DNA from: Rhodospirillales bacterium
GTDB lineage: Bacteria > Pseudomonadota > Alphaproteobacteria > Rhodospirillales > SHVU01
Assembly (NCBI GenBank): GCA_009691105.1
Contig: SHVU01000012.1
Coordinates: forward strand, 1-62,040
Length of the DNA stretch: 62,040 nucleotides
Reading direction: 5' to 3'
Under the pieces are notes generated by a model. The model saw only the letters and a program-made list of their open reading frames with translations, searched no databases and was not told the origin of the DNA. Position 1 is the first letter of the stretch. Each line of letters starts with the position of its first letter. Of this stretch, positions 8,879 through 17,241 are shown in pieces. Position numbers and translations under genes: made by a program.

Positions 8879-10594
8879 TCAGATAGCTTCGATCTTCAGT
8901 GTCGCGGTCCACGGCAATGCTGCGTATTCGGCGATTTCGATGACGGTCGCGGGTTCGCCCAGGCCATAGGCCGACCAATAAGTCGTCGACCGCGTTTGGG
9001 CCGGTTGATCGGATACAAGACGAAAGCGCTTTGACCCGTTCGTAAGAACGATAGCATCACCCGTTCGTTCAACCGAAAGCGTCGTGTGCAGGCGCCGGCA
9101 GAGACGTCGGCGCCCGGCTCCTTCCAGGTTATCGTCGAGGCGAACGCTCGATCCGTCGAAGTGCCACGAGCGCGTGACACGACCAACATTCCGGAGCCGC
9201 GCGAATCCATGGTGTTCGACAGTGACGCGGTTCTCGTCTCGATACGGGCGCGGCGCCGGTCCGGCAACGGCGCGACGGAAAGCCGGATCGTAATAGGGCT
9301 TGTTCGGAGGAAAGGGATCATTGTCGTCGACGGTGACGCCATTGTGGACGGCAGCGGAGCGAAAGCGTGCCGCGTCGCCGGTGTCGCCATAGGCGCCGCG
9401 TCCCGGATCGCGAATCACCGGAAGCGATTCGTAATGAAGCTCGAAGCTGCCGGTGTCCTGGTGACCATGGCCGGGCATGGCGGCGAAACCTTCGGGTGCG
9501 ACATGCCACAATCCCGACCACGGGCCAACATCGGAGCGGAGCCAGCCGTCGGCAGCCAATTGTTCGATACTGATTGGTGGGACCCGGTCACGCAGTTCCA
9601 TAAAGACGGAGCGGTCGTCGCCGAGATCTCTAAGCCAGTCGGATTGCGGCGCCGCTTTCGGAAGAAGGCCCATCAAGAATGCCGGCGGACAATCCGGCGA
9701 TACGTCGCCAATCAGCGGAAAACCGCCCGGAAGAGCAAGCCTCGGGATCACGGCCATCATCCTGGAGACGATCGATTCGAATGCCGCCGCTTCCGGCCGG
9801 TCGTGGCGACGAGCGGCGAGCCAGGCTGACGTGTAAGCCCGGGTCAGGAGTAAGTGATAGTGGCTCGATCCTTCGCGCAGCACGCCCGATGCCATCAGGA
9901 TGTGCTCGGCCTCGGCGAGAAGAATCTTCGCGCCGATTGCCGTGGCGCGAGGCAAGCCAAGATGAAGCCCAAGAAGAAATAAACCTCGCCCGTTGTTGGC
10001 GAGGTGATTGGACGTGTGGTGGTCGCCGAAATATTCCAACCGTTCGGCGATGGCCGGCGCGTGACCGGCGAGGGCCGCCAGAGTGTCGTGGGTTGGTCCG
10101 GGGAGTCCTACCCGGCGCGCGTAATTCAAAATATTGATGGCGCGTTCGGCGGCCGTATAGGGATGCCAGGTGATCCCGGACCGAAGCTCGCCAAAGCGTT
10201 CGCGCCACGCTTTCCAAAGAATTCCTACCCAGGCCGGGTCGGCATCGGGGAGTAGCGGCAACCACGCAAAACGATGAACCGCGATAGCGGTCTCGGCGTC
10301 TGCGAAACTGCGAGCGAAGAACTGTCCTTCCTCTCCCGGCTGGAGACGGACCGTCTCGCCAGGCAACGGAAGCCCAATCGTGGTTCTGGGGGGCTCGCTT
10401 GCTAGCGCCGAGAACGAGGTGTTCGGCAATTCCGCCTCAAGCGGCAGCAGGTCTTTGAGATACGGCGGGCAATGCCGGGCGAACGTCGGCTCGGATGGAA
10501 AACGTCCCATGGCGCGACCCGCCAGCCAGCGCCGCAAGATTGGATCCGAAGCGAGCTGGCGGGCCTTCCGGGCCAGCGCTTGGATCATCGACAC
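8879..10594 (-). CDS. Heparinase II/III family protein (copy 2)
   Basis: 571 residues with toroid then beta-sandwich layout. Recognisable elements are DHHTSNHLANNGRG near 190-205, LREGSSHYHLLLTRAY near 240-255 and MPGHGHQDTGSFELHYES near 370-390. These match the lyase-fold catalytic surroundings, although the exact active residues differ from copy 1. The start is a GTG at 10594 with GGAA eight bases upstream; an ATG at 10588 is the alternative. It follows the SGNH gene by four bases. Two lyase-fold proteins in one biosynthetic operon suggest separate specificities, perhaps one editing and one releasing the polymer; this is inference. Confidence 0.8.
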   Translation of the reverse strand: MSMIQALARKARQLASDPILRRWLAGRAMGRFPSEPTFARHCPPYLKDLLPLEAELPNTSFSALASEPPRTTIGLPLPGETVRLQPGEEGQFFARSFADAETAIAVHRFAWLPLLPDADPAWVGILWKAWRERFGELRSGITWHPYTAAERAINILNYARRVGLPGPTHDTLAALAGHAPAIAERLEYFGDHHTSNHLANNGRGLFLLGLHLGLPRATAIGAKILLAEAEHILMASGVLREGSSHYHLLLTRAYTSAWLAARRHDRPEAAAFESIVSRMMAVIPRLALPGGFPLIGDVSPDCPPAFLMGLLPKAAPQSDWLRDLGDDRSVFMELRDRVPPISIEQLAADGWLRSDVGPWSGLWHVAPEGFAAMPGHGHQDTGSFELHYESLPVIRDPGRGAYGDTGDAARFRSAAVHNGVTVDDNDPFPPNKPYYDPAFRRAVAGPAPRPYRDENRVTVEHHGFARLRNVGRVTRSWHFDGSSVRLDDNLEGAGRRRLCRRLHTTLSVERTGDAIVLTNGSKRFRLVSDQPAQTRSTTYWSAYGLGEPATVIEIAEYAALPWTATLKIEAI

Positions 10595-10598
10595 GTGA

Positions 10599-11648
10599 TC
10601 ATTTCCGGGCGATATGCGTCATCACCCACCCTGTGGCGGCTTGGGCAGCGATGCGATGACCGAGAGGCGACCAATGTCCGTCGTGGGCAAAATGCGTCGG
10701 CCCGAAGCCGGCGGCCACTAAATCCGGAAAGGGGTCGATCACGTCGATACCGCGAGCCGTCAGCGCTTCGGTAGTCGCCCGGCGCAATCCGGCATGGAAT
10801 GAGGCTCCGTCGCGGATTTCGAAGCGCGCCGGAGCGATCAGCACGGCAAAATGGACGTTCGGTGCAAATCTGGCGCGAAGCTCGGCCAACGCGTCTGCGG
10901 TGCTGCGGATATGGGCTGCCGTTTCCTGGGGGTCGAAAGATTCATGGTAGGCGTGCTCGCGCTCGACCATGCCGAGCGCGACTAATACGTCATTGACGAC
11001 GGCGTAGCGCTTCAGAACGACGGCGGTATAATTATAGAGAGCCGAGTGATCGGTAAGAAATCGCTTGGCGGCTCCAATGATGGAAAGGCTGGGCGGTGGG
11101 GATGCCGACTGTGCCAACCCGGCCGCTTCGTGGCAGCGGTAGTCTAAGATGTCGTTCTCGATGACGAGCCCGACGATTACGGCGCGTGGTTTAACGGCTG
11201 CGGGCATGCGGGCCAACAAGGCCTGATAACCACAGACGCTGGCGCCTGGGCTTGCGACGTTGTAGGTTGGCACGCCGGCGTTACGTCCAATGACTTCTGT
11301 AAATATCTCGTCGCGCGCTACGCCCCAGCCGAAGGACATCGAATCACCGACGACCCAAAGGCGACCGTCGGCGGCCTCAACCGGTTCGGCATTGCGTAAT
11401 CCGAAGTCATTGATGGAAATACGGACGCGGAAGTCGCCGTTGTTTTGGGAAAAATAGTCATCGAAGCCGGGGCGGCCGATGGCGAAGGGCGGATAGCCGG
11501 CGAGTGTTGCTCGCTCCATAAAGCGGGCGCTCGAATATTCATCCCATTCCGGGTGAATAACGCGTAGTCCGGCCTCGGGAATCGCCACCACGAGAACAAG
11601 GCGGAGCAGGTTAACGCCGATAATGCGAAGGATGCGGCGCATCGTCAT
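10599..11648 (-). CDS. SGNH/GDSL-fold hydrolase or acyltransferase, membrane-anchored
   Basis: 349 residues with one N-terminal hydrophobic segment (about 7-25) and then a periplasmic-type SGNH domain. The nucleophile block is VVGDSMSFGWGV (GDS-type, near residue 100) and the C-terminal block is HDGHWSPLGHRIAA, giving the Asp-x-x-His pair. Members of this group in glycan operons remove or transfer acetyl groups on sugars. The ATG at 11648 overlaps the stop of the O-antigen-ligase-like gene (ATGA). It is one of four intact SGNH-type genes in the window, so several acyl decorations, or redundancy, are likely. Confidence 0.8.
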   Translation of the reverse strand: MTMRRILRIIGVNLLRLVLVVAIPEAGLRVIHPEWDEYSSARFMERATLAGYPPFAIGRPGFDDYFSQNNGDFRVRISINDFGLRNAEPVEAADGRLWVVGDSMSFGWGVARDEIFTEVIGRNAGVPTYNVASPGASVCGYQALLARMPAAVKPRAVIVGLVIENDILDYRCHEAAGLAQSASPPPSLSIIGAAKRFLTDHSALYNYTAVVLKRYAVVNDVLVALGMVEREHAYHESFDPQETAAHIRSTADALAELRARFAPNVHFAVLIAPARFEIRDGASFHAGLRRATTEALTARGIDVIDPFPDLVAAGFGPTHFAHDGHWSPLGHRIAAQAATGWVMTHIARK

Positions 11649-12946
11649 CGCGCGATCTCAGGGTGCTTATCGGTTCGGACATCGAAGTTCGCCGCGGCCA
11701 ACGCGCCAGTTAGCCAGAGCGCCGCGAGCCACCAGGATTGCCAAGCCCCGAAACTGGCGAGCCCTACGGCGAGCCCGGTCGCAAAGATGCCGTAACTCAG
11801 GGCGCGGTCCATCCGTGACGGAACTGCCGCAATAGCGCGTAGCAAGGCGGCAAGCACTACGAAGCCAAGGATGACCCCGACCACGCCCAGTTCGACCCAG
11901 AGCTGTAGGAACAAGTTGTGGGGGTGCAGCGGAATGCGTTCAAGTGCCGTTTGCCAATCCAGCCGTCCTTCGACGGTCGGATAACGTCGCAGGATTTTGT
12001 CTTGCGCCCCCGGCAGGCGCCGCGAACTGTCCATCCCGTATCCCAGTATCGGCTTTTCTTGGATGTAGCCGGTCGCGGCAAGCCAGATATCGACCCGGCT
12101 ATACGCCGACGGCGATAGATAGGGATGGGCGCGGACGAACTGGTCGATCGGTGGCAGCAGCGACACCAACGTCGGTGCCGCCAGCATTCCGAGTAGCAAG
12201 ATCGGTAGCAACGTCTTGCCCAGCAATCGCGGTATCGCCAGAGCGACTAGAAAGATAAGTGTCCCGCCGCCAAGTGCGATGAGCGGTACCTCGACGTCAG
12301 CACGAAAGAAAAGTCCCAAAACGACGAGAGCAAAGACGAAAACCAGTATATGCAACCCGCGCCGCACGAGGACGGTGAGCCAGACCCACACGTACAACGA
12401 GGCGATGGCAAAGAGATTTCCGTACTTGAAGACCTCGTCGACCAGGATCGGAACGGGCGTGACGACGCGAAGGCCGACCAACGCGAGGCCGGCACGGAAG
12501 ATTCCCGCATCGGTCAGGAACTCTATTCCGAGCGCGACAAAGGCGAATATTCCTCCGGCGATAACAGCGCGTTCGGCAAACGCCCGCTCGAGGGGATCAA
12601 GCCGTCGCGCGATACCGACAAGAACGAGTCCCGCTAAGGTCATCGCGCCGACTCCCGCGGCGCCTTCTACGGAGCGTGCCGGCGCGACCGACCACAGCGC
12701 ACTGACCGCGGTCCAGATCGTAAAAGCGCAGAGCGCGACGGCGAAGTCTCCACCGATCGTAGGCCACGTACGGCGCCGGACTGCGTCGACGATCGCCGTC
12801 AGAATGGCCGTGCCGATGAACAGCGGCGCGATTCCCTTCGGCGTGTAGAACGCGAGGGGCAGTATCAAGAATGCGGCGATCCCGAGGATGTGTCCTCGGT
12901 GGATCGGGAGCCTCGCTGTAGGGCCCACGGCGACGACGTCGGCCAT
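11645..12946 (-). CDS. O-antigen polymerase/ligase (Wzy/WaaL) family membrane protein
   Basis: 433 residues, with about eleven hydrophobic segments and one large periplasmic loop (about 270-360). The loop holds SAYSRVDIWLAATGYIQEKP and ILGYGMDSSR, followed by IPLHPHNLFLQLWVELGVVG. The last is the conserved HxHN-x-x-L-x-x-x-x-E-x-G signature of the Wzy_C/WaaL family. These proteins polymerise lipid-linked repeat units or ligate them to an acceptor in the periplasm. The ATG overlaps the stop of the upstream SGNH remnant (TGATG). No other polymerase or ligase was recognised here, so this one probably handles the cluster's polymer; polymerase versus ligase cannot be decided by eye. Confidence 0.85.
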   Translation of the reverse strand: MADVVAVGPTARLPIHRGHILGIAAFLILPLAFYTPKGIAPLFIGTAILTAIVDAVRRRTWPTIGGDFAVALCAFTIWTAVSALWSVAPARSVEGAAGVGAMTLAGLVLVGIARRLDPLERAFAERAVIAGGIFAFVALGIEFLTDAGIFRAGLALVGLRVVTPVPILVDEVFKYGNLFAIASLYVWVWLTVLVRRGLHILVFVFALVVLGLFFRADVEVPLIALGGGTLIFLVALAIPRLLGKTLLPILLLGMLAAPTLVSLLPPIDQFVRAHPYLSPSAYSRVDIWLAATGYIQEKPILGYGMDSSRRLPGAQDKILRRYPTVEGRLDWQTALERIPLHPHNLFLQLWVELGVVGVILGFVVLAALLRAIAAVPSRMDRALSYGIFATGLAVGLASFGAWQSWWLAALWLTGALAAANFDVRTDKHPEIAR

Positions 12947-13206
12947 CAGTGGCGGCCCAATACGGATGGAGGCGACGCCGCAAAAACCTTCGCGTAACAG
13001 CTTACTTTCGGATGATGGGTGTCAAAGAAATCTGCTCGATCACAAGCCACCGCCTGCGGATCGAAGGATCCGATAATGGGGACACTGGCGTCGCGCGCGG
13101 CACGCCGCATGGCGGCCGCGGCTTCGATGACAATCCCCCAGGCCGGGCGCGTCACAACGTTCTCGACATAGACCGAGTTGTAAGGCGCGAGAACGACAGC
13201 GACATC
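12946..13206 (-). pseudogene. C-terminal remnant of an SGNH-like protein
   Basis: About 86 residues read well as protein in this frame: APYNSVYVENVV, then SVPIIGSFDPQAVACDRADF and FDTHHPKVSCYAKVF. The FDxxHP block resembles the C-terminal Asp-x-x-His element of SGNH proteins found in polysaccharide clusters. No matching N-terminal domain or good ATG exists upstream. The frame continues into the 3' end of the methyltransferase gene (open to 13332), where it is only a shadow. Its stop still overlaps the start of the ligase gene (TGATG), so it looks like a once complete coupled gene that lost its 5' part. A genuine short protein starting at an internal GTG is the alternative. Confidence 0.5.
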
Positions 13207-14317
13207 AGCGCCTGTCCGCGGATGAGCTCGTGACCGTTGGATTACGCCGAAAGCCAAGGCGTCGAGCGAGGCCGAGTGCCAGTGCTGGCGAAATCGCTTC
13301 GAGAATTCCGGCGAACAAAAAGTAATAGGCAAGGCGCGCCGTTTCCCTTACTGCACGGCCGCCTTGCCGACGCAATCCACCCCACGCATGACGTCGCCAC
13401 GATCGTCGCAGCGTGCGCCGAATTTCGCCAAGATCGACGTTGCCGCTTAGCATTCTCGCCTCGGGTAACGCTGGCCGCGCCAAACCAATCAGATATTCGG
13501 AATCATTTTGGCAAAGAAAGTCCGGCCGTGGCGGAAATCCTGAGGTCGCGGTCTCGATGGTCTCGAACCCGGCCCGCGCGAAGAGCCGGCGCAGACTATC
13601 TTGCGAATAGCTAAAGAGATGAAGCGGATCGTTGAGCGGGAATCCGTAGAGGTTCGGAACCTCGACATAAAGATATCCGTCCGGCGCCAGAACTTGTGTG
13701 CGGACGTGCTCGAGAAATGCAACGGGGTCGGTCAAATGTTCCAGTGTGTGAAGAACGGTGACGTACTTCGCGCGTTCGCCGAAGGTGTCGCGCAGGATAT
13801 CAGTCGCCACCCGTGATTCCGCGAAACCCAAGAAGTGTTGAGCGAACTCGATGCCTTTCGCATTGTGGTCATAGGCGATGCAGCGGGCCCCCCAAAGCTC
13901 GTGTACGCCATGAAGAAATAAGCCCTGGTAGGCACCGTAATCGATAACGAGATCGCGAGGGGTTGGCACGACATCGGGGTGTCGCGCCGCGACCCGTGTC
14001 ACGGTCTCGAAAAACCCATGGACGCGTTGAAAGCTTAGGGGTCCGGCGTCGAAATCGAGAGGTAAGTCGATGTGCCGGCCGCCCAATTCGAGAGCATGTA
14101 CGGTCCGCCAGTACTCGGACGCGTAGTGTTCGCGCAGCCGCTCGTCCTCGATTGGGGGGCTACCAAAGACTACTCCGCAGCCGCCGCAGATGTGATTCTC
14201 GTAATCGTGAATGTCAGGGGCGAAGGATGTCGCCGGAATCAAAAACGAATCGACGTCGAGTGGCTCGAGACGATCACTTCCGCAGATTCGGCATATAGCG
14301 GTGGCGGTTGCGATCAT
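13205..14317 (-). CDS. Class I SAM-dependent methyltransferase with N-terminal zinc-binding motif
   Basis: 370 residues. The N-terminus has two Cys pairs (CRICGSD near 9-15 and CGGCGVVFG near 43-51) as in sugar C-methyltransferases and related enzymes with a zinc ribbon. The Rossmann core follows: LVIDYGAYQGLF (motif I, less glycine-rich than usual), then VTVLHTLEHLTDPVAFLEH and LYVEVPNLYGF. It probably methylates a sugar or nucleotide-sugar intermediate; the substrate is unknown. The start overlaps the stop of the upstream FkbM methyltransferase (ATGA). The last 20 residues overlap the SGNH remnant, so the C-terminus may have been altered by the event that truncated that gene. Confidence 0.82.
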   Translation of the reverse strand: MIATATAICRICGSDRLEPLDVDSFLIPATSFAPDIHDYENHICGGCGVVFGSPPIEDERLREHYASEYWRTVHALELGGRHIDLPLDFDAGPLSFQRVHGFFETVTRVAARHPDVVPTPRDLVIDYGAYQGLFLHGVHELWGARCIAYDHNAKGIEFAQHFLGFAESRVATDILRDTFGERAKYVTVLHTLEHLTDPVAFLEHVRTQVLAPDGYLYVEVPNLYGFPLNDPLHLFSYSQDSLRRLFARAGFETIETATSGFPPRPDFLCQNDSEYLIGLARPALPEARMLSGNVDLGEIRRTLRRSWRRHAWGGLRRQGGRAVRETARLAYYFLFAGILEAISPALALGLARRLGFRRNPTVTSSSADRR

Positions 14318-15117
14318 CGTGGCTCGCTAAGACCTAGTTGCGCGGCCAATCGGTCGCGAGTTGAACCGTTCGGTACGAGCAGAAAATTGTTGATACAGGT
14401 TCGTCCCGGGGCGACACCGTAGTCGCCGACATTGTCAGGCCTTTGATGGATCGCGGCATCAAAAATCTCGGTGGACTGAAAGCGACCATCGAGATGGAAG
14501 TAAGCTCTATAGCCGCGATGATCCAGAAATCCGAATAGCTCGCCGAGCGCGCCTGTTTTATGACGCTCCTCAGATTCGATCAGCAGGACGGGCCGATCGC
14601 GTTCGAGAAGCGTCCGCCCGCCGTTCAGCACCGCCATTTCGTGCCCCTCGACGTCAATTTTGATAAAGCCGACCGAATCGATATCGAGGTCATCCAGGCG
14701 AGCGGCGCTGGTATCGATCACGGTGGGGTCATATCCGTCGAACCGGTTGGCGTCTTCGATCGTCGCGCGGCCGTGGTCGGAGATTCCATCGATGGTGGGA
14801 AGTCGCAAACGCGTTGGTCCGATTTTGTCCGAGAGAGCCAAGGGCAGGATTTCAACGGAATCGCCGAAGCTTTGCCTCAAGATATCGATGAGCATCGGAT
14901 TTGGTTCGATCGCGTAGCAGCGTCGGGCATGGCGGCGCAAAAAATACGTATAGATGCCAACATTCGCGCCGACATCGAGGGCGCTGCGTGTTGGATCGCA
15001 GAGATATTTGATTGCGCGAAGCTCGGGTTCGCCCTTCAGCCAATTGTAGAGGGCGCGATGATGAATCTTGGCCGATAGCAGGACGGCGGCGCGAACTCTA
15101 CGCCAGAGGCTCGTCAT
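14314..15117 (-). CDS. FkbM family methyltransferase
   Basis: 267 residues with the FkbM-type SAM fold. Motif I is ALDVGANVGIYTYF (about 46-59) and the post-core motif is VGFIKIDVEGHEMAVLNGG (about 150-168), both hallmark sequences. FkbM enzymes O-methylate hydroxyls on sugars or polyketides, and many lie in glycan clusters. The ATG at 15117 overlaps the stop of the upstream glycosyltransferase (ATGA), and its own stop overlaps the next methyltransferase, so three genes are translationally linked. The target hydroxyl cannot be predicted. Confidence 0.9.
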   Translation of the reverse strand: MTSLWRRVRAAVLLSAKIHHRALYNWLKGEPELRAIKYLCDPTRSALDVGANVGIYTYFLRRHARRCYAIEPNPMLIDILRQSFGDSVEILPLALSDKIGPTRLRLPTIDGISDHGRATIEDANRFDGYDPTVIDTSAARLDDLDIDSVGFIKIDVEGHEMAVLNGGRTLLERDRPVLLIESEERHKTGALGELFGFLDHRGYRAYFHLDGRFQSTEIFDAAIHQRPDNVGDYGVAPGRTCINNFLLVPNGSTRDRLAAQLGLSEPR

Positions 15118-16241
15118 GCCGCCTTACCGCTTAACACCGACTCATAGACCTCGACGAGTCGCGTGAAGCTTCGGTCCCAGGTAAAACTCCGTGCGTGCGC
15201 CTGGGCTGCGAGCAGCTGTGCTGTGCTGGGCGGGCGCTCGGCCACGTCGCGTAACGCCGTCACCAGAGAGTCGACGGAGTGCATTGGGAAGAATCGGACA
15301 TGGCCCTCCCCTAGTTCGCGAGAGGCTGGAATGTCTGAACTCACCACCGGAGCACCCGCGCCCATGGCCTCGAGAAGCGGAAAATTGAAGCCCTCGTTCA
15401 ACGATGGGATGACGATGGCACCGACCCGGCTCATGAGATCGACAAGATCGGCTTGTCCGATCAACCCATGATCGACGATCTTGTCGCTAATCCCCAGCCG
15501 CCGATAAAGCTCGGCTTCTCCGGCGCGACTCGACGCGTTCTCACCGACGACGTGAAGTGTCCAGTCGGGCAGGTCGCGGGAAAATCGCGCGAAGGCGTCA
15601 ACCAGAAGGTCGAAATTCTTGTAACAGTTGCGGCTTCCGATGAACAAGAATCGCTTGTCCTTTGTTTGGCGAATTGCCACCCGTCGAAACGAATCATCGA
15701 GGCCATGGGGAATGACCGCGATCTTGCGCGCCGCCCAGGGAAACCGCGCGACGATTCGATCGCGTGAAGCTTCCGAAACCGTAACGACGCGATCAGATAC
15801 TCTTAGTGCGTGGTAGGTCGACCATCGCTTATCCCAGAACCAAATGTTTTTTGTGAACCGATCGGCTTGATCCCAAAACACCATGTCGTGGATCGTCGTG
15901 ACGATCTTGATGGAGCCCCACGTCACGAGCGGGTTTATGTAGTCGGTCGAGTGGAAAATGTCGGCGCCCACTCTCCGATTTAGAGTCAGCAATTTTAGCG
16001 AACGCCAAGCACCCAGAAGGGCGAGCTTTCCGAAGAAACCGACGCGCGGCTCGTGCTCGACGCGACCGCCGAGGTACCGTTGCGATTCGAGGTATTTTTG
16101 CGCGAGATTGTCGGACGGACCGACGATAAACGCGGGGTCGACCGGCGATCCCGGTATGCGCCGGAACAACTCCATCCACATCCGCGAGATTCCACCGAAC
16201 GGTTCTTTGGCGAAGAACACCAAGTCGTAGACGACGTTCAT
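15114..16241 (-). CDS. Family 4 glycosyltransferase
   Basis: 375 residues of GT-B type. The N-terminal acceptor domain begins MNVVYDLVFFAKEPFGGISR. The C-terminal donor domain has FLFIGSRNCYKNFDLLVDAF and IPSLNEGFNFPLLEAMGAGA, then PVVSSDIPASRELG, the E-x7-E nucleotide-sugar-binding signature of GT4 enzymes. It acts in the cytoplasm at the membrane to extend the lipid-linked unit. It is followed by the FkbM methyltransferase with an ATGA overlap, and preceded by another methyltransferase 16 bases upstream, suggesting the sugar it adds may be methylated. Confidence 0.92.
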   Translation of the reverse strand: MNVVYDLVFFAKEPFGGISRMWMELFRRIPGSPVDPAFIVGPSDNLAQKYLESQRYLGGRVEHEPRVGFFGKLALLGAWRSLKLLTLNRRVGADIFHSTDYINPLVTWGSIKIVTTIHDMVFWDQADRFTKNIWFWDKRWSTYHALRVSDRVVTVSEASRDRIVARFPWAARKIAVIPHGLDDSFRRVAIRQTKDKRFLFIGSRNCYKNFDLLVDAFARFSRDLPDWTLHVVGENASSRAGEAELYRRLGISDKIVDHGLIGQADLVDLMSRVGAIVIPSLNEGFNFPLLEAMGAGAPVVSSDIPASRELGEGHVRFFPMHSVDSLVTALRDVAERPPSTAQLLAAQAHARSFTWDRSFTRLVEVYESVLSGKAA

Positions 16242-16257
16242 CGTCGTGATCTGTCGA

Positions 16258-17241
16258 TCACGTCTTACGGCAAGTGGCCATCAACATTCCGCCAAAGCGC
16301 CCGCCACGCCGTTCGGCAATTCCTGCGGGCAGATACCGGTGGATCAATTTTCCAAGAATGGGCAACTCTTTAAGCTGAAAGTGAATCTGGCCAATGGTGA
16401 TATCGCGAAAGCCGGCGCGCCGAAGCATGGCGGCGAATTCGCTTCGCGTGTAGGTCTTGGTCCAGCGGTTCTCACGACCGTCCGTCTTCCATTCCAGTTC
16501 TGTGATCCCGTGCAACCAGTCGGCATAGGAGCGACGGCCCCATTTTCCCGCCAGAAGGCCCTTCAGCCGATAGGTCAGGAAGTGAACCGAATAGGTCGGA
16601 TAAAGTCCGATCATCGCAGTCCCCCCCGATTTCAGGACGCGATGGACCTCGGTCAACGTCGCCTCCGTTTTCGGCGTGTGGTGGAGGACCCCGTTCGAGT
16701 ACAGAAAATCGACCGACGAATTGCGGACGGGTAAATGCTCCGCTTCGCCTTGCGCGGCGATTCCCTGAAAACCTGCTTTTCGTACCAGTTCGGTCGTGTA
16801 GCGAGCCGCATTGAACGACACATCAACGCCGAAATAGTGGGCGCCATAACCCGCGAACAACAAACCTTCCAGGCCGCCGCCGCAACCGATATTGAGGAAG
16901 ACTTTGCCACGCACGCGATCCTGCGTGACGTCAACGACGGACGGGTAGGCTTCGCGGCGGAGCGCGTCGGCAAAGGATTGGCGAAGAGCGATCAGGCCGT
17001 CGCGATCGAGGTTGAGCCACTCACGGCTTCGCTTTTCCCAGCCCGCATTCCAGAACTGAGCGCGATCCGCTTCAGCCGCCAACACCGCCGAATCGGCACG
17101 GAGGAGAATGGGGGCGTTGTTGCGGATGGCGTATCGCGCATGGCACGACGAACAGACGTAATTGTCCGATTCGCGAATCAAGTCAGCCGGTTGACACATT
17201 GGACATGCAAAGATGTCGAGGCCGTCCATTGTCAAGCTCAT
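16258..17241 (-). CDS. SAM methyltransferase with Trm112-like zinc-binding N-terminus
   Basis: 327 residues. An N-terminal Trm112-like ribbon (FACPMCQ near 11-17, CSSCHARYAI near 31-40) precedes a class I methyltransferase core with FLNIGCGGGLEGLLFAGYG (motif I). The later motifs are FLYSNGVLHHTPKTEATLTE and LKSGGTAMIGLYPTYS. This layout is common for methyltransferases of unknown substrate in O-antigen and capsule clusters; a second gene with the same plan is at 45,378-46,391. The ATG overlaps the stop of the sulfatase-fold gene (ATGA). Confidence 0.85.
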   Translation of the reverse strand: MSLTMDGLDIFACPMCQPADLIRESDNYVCSSCHARYAIRNNAPILLRADSAVLAAEADRAQFWNAGWEKRSREWLNLDRDGLIALRQSFADALRREAYPSVVDVTQDRVRGKVFLNIGCGGGLEGLLFAGYGAHYFGVDVSFNAARYTTELVRKAGFQGIAAQGEAEHLPVRNSSVDFLYSNGVLHHTPKTEATLTEVHRVLKSGGTAMIGLYPTYSVHFLTYRLKGLLAGKWGRRSYADWLHGITELEWKTDGRENRWTKTYTRSEFAAMLRRAGFRDITIGQIHFQLKELPILGKLIHRYLPAGIAERRGGRFGGMLMATCRKT

